Positions 56,195 through 64,000 of a stretch of 64,000 nt of DNA are shown here, piece after piece. How positions within the stretch are numbered: position 1 is the stretch's first letter; every line of letters begins with the position of its first letter. The notes beneath the pieces are model-generated. The model was not told where the DNA came from. It ran no database searches and saw nothing but the letters and a program-made list of their open reading frames with translations. This DNA is from Megaustenia siamemsis. Taxonomy: Eukaryota > Mollusca > Gastropoda > Stylommatophora > Ariophantidae. Where the stretch lies: positions 38,446,723 through 38,510,722 of the forward strand of contig JAVIAB010000160.1 of assembly GCA_032433765.1 (NCBI GenBank), in the 5' to 3' direction. A program made the position numbers and the translations under genes.

Positions 56195-56708
56195 GTCACT
56201 ACTTCATGCATCAGAACTACATGTCACTACTTCATGCATCAGAACTACGTGTCACTACTTGATGCATCGGAACTACATGTCACTACTTCATGCATCGGAA
56301 CTACATGTCACTACTTCATGTATCAGAACTACATGTCACTACTTCATGCATTGGAACTACATGTCACTACTTCATGCATCGAAACTACATGTCACTACTT
56401 CATGCATCGGAACTAAATGTCACTACTTCATGCATCGGAACTACATGTCACTACTTCATGCATCGAAACTACATGTCACTACTTCATGCATCGAACTACA
56501 TGTCACTACTTCATGCATCAGAACTACATGTCACTATTCATGCATCAGAACTACATGTCACTACTTCATGCATCGGAACTACATGTCACTACTTCATGCA
56601 TCAGAACTACATGTCACTACTTCATGCATCAGAACTACATGTCACTACTTCATGCATCGGAACTACATGTCACTACTTCATGCATCAGAACTACATGTCA
56701 ATACTTGA
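56195..56708 (+). repeat. 28-bp satellite, diverged type, 18 copies
   Basis: Unit AACTACATGTCACTACTTCA then TGCATCGG. It has the same length as the 48.4-55.4 kb unit and matches it at AACTA-ATGT--CTACT---AT positions, so it is probably a diverged branch. It is followed by a unit of the first type (TTGATATAGCAGAATTAAAT). Confidence 0.9.
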
Positions 56709-56749
56709 TATAGCAGAATTAAATGTCTCTGTTTGACATATATATTTCT

Positions 56750-57200
56750 AGTCGATATAACAACAACTGACATCTATAAATACAATTACCCAAAAACAAC
56801 TAATTGCTCACAAAACTATCACACACCTCTTCCTACTGATAACTCCAAGGAATAACTCCATATTCTCTCACAATTTTATATGTTATCATATATTCGCTAT
56901 TAAAACTCACCACAGAGAGCGACAATTATACAATTCGTGCAAACTCTACTGACGTCAGCAGTAGTTGCTCCATTTCATTTCTGATAATCTGAAGTTGATA
57001 AAATATATTTAGCTGAAAATAGCTTTGAGCAACATCCAGTTTGTTGGAACTATCGACTCTGTGTGCCGAATCTGTTGACGTCCTTGGTTTTATTTATGTT
57101 ATCAACTATTATGAATTCGATTTCAGATCTACGCCAAATGTGTTTCAGATAACAACTCTTTTTTATTAATTGTGTAGACTTCACAAGAATTCTACTCCAC
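56750..57200. other. No gene seen
   Basis: AT-rich sequence; nothing recognised. Confidence 0.3.
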
Positions 57201-57204
57201 ATTA

Positions 57205-57660
57205 TTAGAAGAGGAGAAGGAAGAGAAAAAGTAGAATAATGGAATGAGGGTGAGGAAAGGAAGGAAAGATAAAATGGAAACAAATAAAAAAGAGGAGAAG
57301 GAGACACAGGGAAAAAGCAGGAGGAGAGAAAATTAAAAGAAGAAAAACAAGATGAAAATAATTTTTAGAAGAGAAAGAGAAGGATATGTACAATAAGAGA
57401 GGAGGAGATGGACGAAGATCAGGAGAATGAGAGGAAGAAAAAAATGAGAGGAGAATGACAGGAAGAAAAAAATGAGAAGGAGAAAGAGATGAAGCAAGTG
57501 AAATTGAGTCGAAGAACAAAACAAAGAGAATAAAGACAAAAATAGGAGAGAGAGAGAAGTGAATAAACGGGAGATGACGGAGAAAATGAAGCTGAAGCTG
57601 TGAAAGACGGAGAGGAAAAACATGTAAGAGAAGGAGAGAAAGTAGAACAAGAAGATTTTC
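57205..57660 (+). repeat. GA-rich polypurine tract
   Basis: AGGAGAAAGAGAA-type low-complexity DNA. Long minus frames (to 171 codons) are pure Leu/Ser/Phe low complexity. Confidence 0.85.
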
Positions 57661-57684
57661 TCTCAGTATATATAATTTATATCT

Positions 57685-57810
57685 GTCTTGTATGAGATAT
57701 GTATACTTTAACATCGACAATTTCTGTCTGTCTTGTATGAGATATGTCTACTTTAACATCGACAATTTATGCCTGTCTTGTATGAGATATGTCAACTTTA
57801 ACATCGAAAA
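57685..57810 (+). repeat. 45-bp tandem repeat, 3 copies
   Basis: Unit CTTGTATGAGATATGTCTAC, TTTAACATCGACAATTTATG, CCTGT. Confidence 0.88.
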
Positions 57811-57904
57811 TTTAAATTCTACTGATCACCACAATAAAACATTTATTAATATTTCACAGCAACCATTACATGGAACATGATATTGATTGTTACAGAAATA
57901 AATG

Positions 57905-58065
57905 TATGTCATTGCTGAGATAATTATTGCTTGGGTTAAACGCATTTCTTTGCTGAGATATGTATTGTTATTGAGTTATTTGCGGGTCATTATCATTGCA
58001 CTCCGAATATGGGTTAAACGTATTTCTTTGCTGAGATATTTATAGCTTTGTTTAAACACATGTCT
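57905..58065 (+). repeat. 36-bp minisatellite, left part
   Basis: Diverged units with TTGCTGAGATA, TTATTGCTT and GGTTAAACGCATTTC. It is interrupted at TTTAAACACATGTCT (58051-58065) by element U1 and resumes at about 59098. Confidence 0.75.
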
Positions 58066-59090
58066 GACTTCCGTCTCCAAGTTGGCGGATCTAGTCCACG
58101 TCCTCTCGATCGCTGCAGAAAATGCACCCAGGGTCTGAGTAATTTCGGATCTTCATTGCATTTTTCTGCGTAAAAGTCAAAATGATGATATGCTTGATAC
58201 ATCTGTGTCGCTAAAGCGAGGTCGTAGGTCGACAACAGTCCGTTTTTGACGAATCAAGTGTTGTGAGTGAGACCTTCCACCGTCTAGACTTTATCTGCGC
58301 TTTACGTCACATTAGTGCTGTTCATGCCCGTTATTGGAATTCTTTGACGCAAGTTATTTCCATGTTACACATTAATGTAAACTACTTCGTCAGCCGCAGC
58401 TTTGTCTCTTTGGGGGAGTTTACTTCGTGTTTTGTTCGTCGTAGGCTGCTTACACTTGAGTAATCAGAAATACATCTAAAGGTATCGAGATTATGAGTTT
58501 GGCGACATTGTTGTTTGCTACGTCATCGTAATGGTTCCCTAAACCAGCCGTGCGCAAATATTACGGTCTGCTGTTTGATGTGCGACGATGATAATTTGAC
58601 GTCTGACTGTGTGTCTCTATGTTCGGAATAGGAGTCAAGAACGATGGCCTAACATTATCAAGTGCTACGACGATCATCATTTTCAAGAGGACGTGACTTA
58701 CCGGTATATGGGGATAGGCGGCGGGAACAATTGAAGGCTATGCATGTTGCAGTTTCCTCATAATACAAGTCGCATGTCTGTGTTAGTCACCTCTAGTGAC
58801 TCGGGCAGATGGTGCTCGTAAACCTGAGAAGGTCGACCATCTAAGGGCAGAATCCCCCCACAGAAAAGATCACTTGCTGCCTTGCAGGAAGATTGTGGAC
58901 AATCAAAGGCTAAGGAAAGCAAACCTGAAAAAATGCTGGCTGAAATCGGATGCACTGGGCCACTGGCGCAGAACACAGTGCAACGTTTTAACAAGTATTC
59001 AATCGGAGTGGATCTAACAAGCTTAAACAGACAGCTGTCTTCGTACGAGAATCTGGAGTCCTAATCTGATTGAGTCCTGATCGCAGAGAG
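58066..59090 (+). mobile_element. Element U1-related insertion, copy 3
   Basis: Starts GACTTCCGTCTCCAAGTTGG, matching the U1 start at 37757, and aligns with U1 to about 58770 (CTCGA-CGCTGCAGA, TTTACGTCACATT, GGCGGGAACAATTGAAGGCT). Beyond that its 3' part is different. Flanking ACACATGTCT (58056-58065; about 59100-59109) looks like a target duplication in the 36-bp array. Confidence 0.65.
58833..59064 (+). pseudogene. Protein-like C-terminal remnant, unknown family
   Basis: In one plus frame after a stop at about 58828: KGRIPPQKRSLAALQEDCGQ, then KPEKMLAEIGCTGPLAQN and TVQRFNKYSIGVDLTSLNRQ, ending at a TAA. Composition is protein-like and not repetitive. It lies in the 3' part of the U1-related insertion, so it may be the C-terminus of a transposon protein. 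I do not recognise the family. Confidence 0.3.
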
Positions 59091-59097
59091 AGAGAGA

Positions 59098-59575
59098 AAC
59101 ACATGTCTTTGCTGAGATATTTATTGCTTTGGTCAAATACATGTCTTTGAGATATTTATTGTTTGATTTAAACGCATGTCCTTGAGATATTTATTGCTTC
59201 GGTTAAATCCATTTCTTTGCAGAGATATTTATTGCTTAAGTTAAACACGTCTTTGCTGAGATATTTATTGCTTAAGTTAAACACGTCTATGGTGAGATAT
59301 TTATTGCTTAAGTTAAACACATCTTTGGTGAGATATTTATTGCCTAAGTTAAACACGTCTATGGTGAGATATTTATTGCATAAGTTAAACACGTCTTTGG
59401 TGAGATATTTATTGCTTAAGTTAAACACGTCTATGGTGAGATATTTATTGCTTTAGCTAAGCACGTCTTTGGTGAGATATTTATTGCTTAAGTTAAACAC
59501 GTCTTTGGTGAGATATTTATTGCTTTAGCTAAACACGTCTTTGGTGAGATATTTATTGCCTAAGTTAAAAACATG
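59098..59575 (+). repeat. 36-bp minisatellite, right part, about 13 copies
   Basis: Unit GAGATATTTATTGCTTAAGT then TAAACACGTCTATGGT. The middle is homogeneous and the edges degenerate. Confidence 0.92.
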
Positions 59576-59714
59576 TCTTAATGTTGATATTTAATGGATA
59601 ATTAAGCACAAGTTTTCGTGTACTGAAGATAACATACTTTTGTAGATGTACAGGAATTGTGTCCTAGAAATACATACTTCAAGAACAAATATATATCTGC
59701 GTGTTGAACTCATG

Positions 59715-60285
59715 AGCTAACAGTGGAGACTGACAGATAAAGATCAAAAGAATATTAGCAACATCAAATACAAAAGTTAAACGCCATGAAAAACATGTGG
59801 CACAATACCAGAAAGGCAGTAAAATTCAAATTACTAAGACCATATATCTTTCCGATAGCAACATACAGTTGTGAATCATGGACAATCTCGCAAACAGTAA
59901 GAAAGAAAAGCGATTCATTCGAAACAAAATGCTACAGAAAGAATCCTTAAGATACCTTGGATAATGAAAAAAGAGCAATAAAACACATTAAAAGATTTCA
60001 ACATTAAAAAGAGCTGGCTTATAAGCACCATTCTAAAGGGGAAATTAAAATACTATGGACACTTCAAAAGACACAGCAGGTTGGAAGGAGCAAAGGTAGA
60101 AGGCATGGTTTCGACGCACCAGGGACAGACCAGAAGAAGGTGGGTTCAAGGCATCAGGGAAACCTTGGACATGGCAACAGAAGTAGCGGGAGATTTGGCT
60201 GGAAACAGATTCTTTCAGACGGGCTGTGGTAAGTGTAACGTTCTGCAAAGGACATGCTACCTGATGACGATGACGACTAATTCAT
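59715..60285 (+). mobile_element. LINE-E 3' fragment
   Basis: Degraded post-RT segment: TYSCESWTISQ, KYYGHFKRHSRLEGAKVEGM and RRRWVQGIRETLDMATEVAG, with a GATGACGATGACGAC tail. The pattern is RTE-like but the wording differs from RTE-A, -B and -C. Confidence 0.65.
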
Positions 60286-60414
60286 GAATTAACTTGTGTT
60301 CTAAAAATACGTGTTTTTCCTCTTTGTTTCCTTTTTTTTTTGCCGGATATCAGACGCTTATTTCGATTTTATTTAAGTTCTTAGATTGTCGTCTTGGATT
60401 TATCTCCCATAGTC

Positions 60415-61000
60415 TAAGATCAAAGGTACAGAAATAAAACAAGTAGAGGAATTCAAGTATTTGGGCGCAATGCGTACAGAAGAGGGAAAACTAGACAGAG
60501 AAATTGACATGAGAATACAAAAAGCAAATGTTATCACATACCAGTTTTCGCCATTGTTAAGACATCCAAACATTTCTATAGCAGCTAAACAACAAATTAT
60601 AAATAGCATTTTCACACCAACTTTGTGCTATGAAAGTCAAACATGGAACCTTTCTAAATGACATTTAATAAAGACATGTGAGATGCGATTCTTGAGAAAA
60701 ATAACAAACAACACAAGAAGAGATAGAATACCAAGTGAAACCATAAGAAAAATGGATGGAACAAAACCCTGCAAAGAATATATAGAGCAACAACAACTTA
60801 AATGGTTGGGCCAGCTGGTCAGAATGAATCCTTACCAATCACCATCAAGGGCGTTCTTCTGGAGAATGCTTGGAAAAAGACTAGGAGGAAGACCTAGAAG
60901 AAGATGGATAGATGCAGTGACAGAGACATGTAACAACAAAGGAAAATCACTAATTCAGACAGTTCGAGCAGCACAAGAACGACAAATGATATAACCACGA
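60415..61000 (+). mobile_element. LINE-D2 3' fragment
   Basis: IKQVEEFKYLGAMRTEEGKL and DREIDMRIQKANVITYQFSP precede IINSIFTPTLCYESQTWNLS and a stop (60461-60661). Then MRFLRKITNNTRRDRIPSET, TKPCKEYIEQQQLKWLGQLV and GGRPRRRWIDAVTETCNNKG (60683-60994). It has one in-frame stop and one frame change. It is related to LINE-D at 17555 (PTLCYQCQTW, IQWFGHV). Confidence 0.8.
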
Positions 61001-61437
61001 CACCTTTTCGGTATCAGTGAGAAAGAGAAAAGAAGTCTGTATAACATGGGTAGCAGAACATCGTTTTCTGGAGACTGATAAGAACAACCAAGGCAAAGTT
61101 TGTTGTGATCAGTTCTTATTTCTATCAGATTGTCCATTTCCTCTTCGTGTTTTTGAAAGCTTTATAAAGAGATCGTTAAGTCTATAGGGAACGTGAAATA
61201 AGAGTCACTCTACTTCACTTCGAATTGATTTAGTTGGATATTTGAATGTCTTCGATATTCTATAATTATTTCACACCTGTTTTATCACTTATATTTTGGT
61301 TGCCTTGTTTATTTCCTCGTTTGATAACAATAACCTAAATATGGCAAGCGGGTAATCGATAATGTGTTGTATTTCAATCCTGAATGTGGATTCGAGTCGC
61401 GGTAGGGTCAAAGGTTATTTTTGTCAATCTTATTCCT
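61001..61437. other. No gene seen
   Basis: AT-rich; nothing recognised. Confidence 0.3.
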
Positions 61438-61510
61438 CCTCTTTTTTCCTTCCTCGTCTGCCTTTCAGCGTCGAGGGGAGATATAATTTGTGGTCTTTTG
61501 CTCTCTTCTT
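61438..61510 (-). mobile_element. LINE-D 3' end fragment
   Basis: CCTCGTCTGCCTTTCAGCGT then CGAGGGGAGATATAAT is the reverse of LINE-D's end at 17990-18035. Confidence 0.65.
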
Positions 61511-61921
61511 TCAATGGGAGGTGAAATAAACTCTGATCCAAAAACCTCCGTTCGACCGCTCAGGACGAACAGCCATTATTCTCCAATGCAAGTGCTCCCA
61601 GCAGGAGCTAGAAGCGGAATAAATGCAACACAGATAGTTATTTTCTTGAATAATATGTGTACGATTATTCTGTAATTCATCAAAAATTAATTACAAGAAG
61701 CACACTTTCAACGATATTTTCGGTAGGAAATTAAATAATTTACTCAAGAACGGTTATTAACTTTTGAAATATGTTTTCTATTAAGCATAAAGCTACAAAA
61801 TAATCACACTAACATGTTTTTTTCTGGTGTAAAATTCGCATTATTGTGTGGGAGTCAACTGGAATCACTTTCATGCGCTATCAAAGAAAAAAGAACAATG
61901 TAGTAGAATCAGAGCATCGTC
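61511..61921. other. No gene seen
   Basis: AT-rich; small ORFs only, none convincing. Confidence 0.3.
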
Positions 61922-62140
61922 ACCAATCTATCTATCTTTTGATCTTTCGAGCCGTAGCCGGCCCATAGGGCGTAGACCCAGATACTCCTTCTCTTATCTA
62001 AATTTTGATTGTAGCAGTTTTCAATTCTTTTAAAGATAGTTTACCAAATCTCGCCATTTGTCTCTGTTCTGTGCAAGCAGCTCTATCTCATTGAGGGAGC
62101 CGATTCCTGCTGCTCTTGCCTCTCTCATCAATGTTCTTAT
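61922..62140 (-). mobile_element. LINE-J 3' end, copy 2
   Basis: On the minus strand: REARAAGIGSLNEIELLAQN and RDKWRDLVNYL then stop, a short 3' UTR, GCCCTATGGGCCGGCTACGG, CTCGAAAGATC and a GATA tail. This gives the coding C-terminus that is missing from the 8992 copy. Confidence 0.75.
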
Positions 62141-62164
62141 CAATCGTCATCAGCTTCACTTTCC

Positions 62165-62283
62165 CTGAAATAAATCAGGTACCTTTTAAAGGCTTGGTGA
62201 ACCAGAAGCCGTCGGTTGGGATCGAACCCTACATCTTGTCCTTTGTAGTGCAGTTCACTAACCACTGAGCTATCGCGGCTCCC
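62165..62283 (-). mobile_element. SINE S1 copy 5, truncated
   Basis: Only the tRNA-like head plus about 50 bp remain (inverted: AAGCCGTCGGTTGGGATCGA, CCACTGAGCTATCGCGGCTC). A and B boxes are intact and the body is lost. Confidence 0.83.
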
Positions 62284-62514
62284 AAGTCCTAATGTAACCA
62301 GCTCTTATTGAAGTAAGGACATATCGTCATTTTTTTAGCTAACCCTGGAATAATCAAATGTCTTCATTTAGCTAGTTATTGCTGAAAATATAAAGTCTTG
62401 ACTTAGTCTGTTTTTTACTGAAAGTAATCACATGTCCAAACGTAATGAAATAATAATTTGCGAAGTATTTTTTTTTTTCTGAGACAAAAATTGTATATCT
62501 TAGTCACTTATAGC

Positions 62515-63000
62515 TGGGATAATCACATGTCTTCTGTGTTTAGCTGTTGCTGGAATAATCACATGTCTTTTGTGTTTAGCTGTTGCTGGAATAATCACAT
62601 GTCTTCTGTGTTTAGCTGTTGCTGAAATAATCCCATGTCTTCTGTGTTTAGCTGTTGCTGGAATAATCACATGTCTTCTGTGTTTAGCTGTTGCTGGAAT
62701 AATCACATGTTTTCTGTGTTTAGCTGTTGCTGAAATAATCACATGTCTTCTGTGTTTAGCTGTTGCTGGAATAATCACATGTCTTCTGTGTTTAGCTGTT
62801 GCTGGAATAATCACATGTCTTCTGTATTTAGCTGTTGCTGAAATAAGCACATGTCTTAACGTTCTCAATTACCGTTGATATAATCACATGTTTTTATGTA
62901 CTTAAGTACTGAGAAAATAATCACGTGTCATGATGTAGTCAATTGGTACTGAGATAATCACATGTCCTGGTGTAATCAGTTCGTGAGGGAATAATTACGT
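62515..63000 (+). repeat. 36-bp minisatellite, about 10 good copies
   Basis: Unit TCACATGTCTTCTGTGTTTA then GCTGTTGCTGGAATAA. It degrades to the right up to about 63160 (GAGATAATCACATGTCCTGG). Long frames on both strands are repeat artefacts. Confidence 0.92.
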
Positions 63001-63163
63001 GCTCTAATGTGGTCAATTGGTGCTGAGCTAATTAGATGTCCTAGCGTAGGCAAATAAGTGCTGAAATAATTACACGTTTAGGTCATGTAATTATCACTGC
63101 TGATATAATTGCATGACCTAACGTAGTCAGTCGTTGCTATAGTAATCACATACTTTCACTTTG

Positions 63164-63400
63164 CTAACTATTGCAAGAGTAAACACATGTTCTCACTTGG
63201 TTGATACAGTCATCCTCGGGAATGTGTCCTATTATGTTGGAGTGAGGCAAAACTGACCAGTGGTCATTGTCGATGCTTGGACAGTGCGCGTTAAGCCGTA
63301 GACAGTTCTGCTTGCATTCCTCATTGCAAAACACTGAAGACGTAAGAAGTCCAAACATGATAGCGATGAGGAAAGTGAGCGTGCGATGATGACCAACCAT
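63164..63400 (-). CDS. Secreted six-Cys peptide 3
   Basis: 78 residues. MVGHHRTLTFLIAIMFGLLT and SSVFC form a signal peptide, with cleavage likely near 25. Mature cysteines at 29, 33, 40, 65, 72 and 76 give C-x3-C-x6-C-x24-C-x6-C-x3-C. This is the same mirror-symmetric plan as peptides 1 and 2, with one extra residue in each arm and a longer middle loop (contains HWSVLPHSNIIGHIPEDD). Residues outside the cysteines are not alignable with peptides 1 and 2, so shared ancestry is plausible but unproven. The stop (TAG) lies close to the end of the degenerate 36-bp minisatellite. CTTGGAACAG just before the ATG could be a splice acceptor. Function is unknown. The ORF is complete and not repetitive, which argues against chance. 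Confidence 0.65.
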   Translation of the reverse strand: MVGHHRTLTFLIAIMFGLLTSSVFCNEECKQNCLRLNAHCPSIDNDHWSVLPHSNIIGHIPEDDCINQVRTCVYSCNS

Positions 63401-63419
63401 TCTGTTCCAAGGGAGTTAA

Positions 63420-63719
63420 ACTGGCGTTAAGATTCTCTGTAAGGCCGGTAACCCTGCACGATGCAAGGCAAGTAACTCGTCAATCGTTAAAGTATGATCT
63501 TTTACTAACATTTTAATTTAACTACACGTCATTGTACAAACAGTTCACAAATAAAGCCTCTAATCTACATCTGAAAGCATTTCTAAAAAACAAAACGTTC
63601 GATCCAATAATGGAGGAAGTGTGATTGGTCTTCTGAAATGTATTTTGTTTTGTTTGTGAATTTATTTTTTTATTCCAGGATTTTCTTTTGGACACTCTCC
63701 GACAAGTTTTGTTATATTG
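63420..63719. other. No gene seen; upstream of peptide 3
   Basis: Unique-looking sequence that would hold the promoter of peptide gene 3. I see no clear TATA box on the minus strand. Confidence 0.3.
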
Positions 63720-63734
63720 TTTTTTTTTTTTTTA

Positions 63735-64000
63735 AATCAAACGCAGAAAGGTGCCAGGTCAACACTAATGGACAAAATGATTCGACAAAAACGATGGCTC
63801 AGGTTAGGACACGTTGAGGAAGCAAGTGAGGGAATTACACGACATGCACATGTTTGTAATACTGAGGGAAGAAGACAAAACGGCGGGCTAAAATATACTT
63901 AGGAAAGACAGGTGGTAGCATAGATAAAGAGGATGGAGAAGAATTGGAATGATCTTAAGAAAATGGCACCAAATAGAACGGCATGGAATGTGCTTGTAAA
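63735..64000 (+). mobile_element. LINE-H-like 3' fragment, cut by window end
   Basis: MDKMIRQKRWLRLGHVEEAS then EGITRHAHVCNTEGRRQNGG, and in another frame WNDLKKMAPNRTAWNVLV. It matches the LINE-H end at 45567 (EWNDLKRIAKNRTTW). The 3' end lies beyond the window. Confidence 0.7.

Noticed and set aside
56112..56736. Frames of 87-198 codons over the second 28-bp satellite
   Set aside because: Three plus frames are open across the same repeats; the unit simply lacks stops.
57205..57720. 171-codon minus ORF with apparent membrane helices
   Set aside because: Polypurine tract read on the minus strand gives Leu/Ser/Phe-rich frames by composition.
62500..62878. Overlapping 122- and 102-codon frames
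   Set aside because: Open on both strands because the 36-bp repeat is a multiple of three.

Overview
The window looks like intergenic DNA from an animal genome. It is AT-rich and has no bacterial-style operons, rRNA or CRISPR arrays. It is packed with tRNA-headed SINEs, non-LTR retrotransposon 3' ends, Penelope-like elements, DNA transposons and minisatellites. The mix resembles repeat-rich lophotrochozoan (probably mollusc, perhaps gastropod) assemblies. That placement is inference from repeat style, since no host housekeeping gene is present.

Host coding content is very small. Three short minus-strand ORFs encode secreted Cys-rich peptides (26442-26639, 39931-40137, 63164-63400). Each has a signal peptide followed by six cysteines in a mirror-symmetric C-x3-C-x5/6-C...C-x5/6-C-x3-C framework. 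The first two are clear paralogues, and their flanking DNA was duplicated with them. The third shares only the framework. I consider this the most interesting biological signal here.

Layout: 0-6.3 kb holds RTE-like LINE 3' fragments (one duplicated in tandem), a 38-bp minisatellite and two SINEs. 6.28-8.49 kb is a decayed Penelope-like element (RT plus GIY-YIG) on the minus strand. 9.76-15.79 kb is a complete but dead hAT transposon with an 8-bp target duplication. Its transposase is split by a 3.27-kb palindromic array of 438-bp tRNA-like units, itself flanked by a 14-bp target duplication. 19.9-23.8 kb is a minisatellite split by a Tigger/pogo transposon whose transposase carries one frameshift. 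24-29 kb has 72-bp and 33-bp minisatellites, peptide gene 1 and a GA-rich tract. 29-33 kb has an RNase H-bearing LINE piece, SINEs and LINE ends. 33-39 kb contains LINE-C pieces, a 5'-truncated RTE-B with an RT active site, a ~1-kb unclassified element inserted in a LINE, and a hammerhead-like motif. 39-43.6 kb contains peptide gene 2, a Penelope-like 3' half and a 77-bp minisatellite. 43.6-48.4 kb is a patchwork of LINE and SINE pieces. 48.4-55.4 kb is a 7-kb array of a 28-bp satellite with higher-order structure and two SINE insertions. 55.4-64 kb is more LINE ends and minisatellites, plus peptide gene 3.

Nested insertions give a relative order of events: satellite before Tigger, hAT before the 438-bp array, LINE-C before the 1-kb element, 22-bp satellite before RTE-B. 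Long ORFs inside the tandem arrays arise because several repeat units are multiples of three, and are not treated as genes. Element labels such as 'RTE-A' or 'LINE-J' are mine, used only to link copies within this window.
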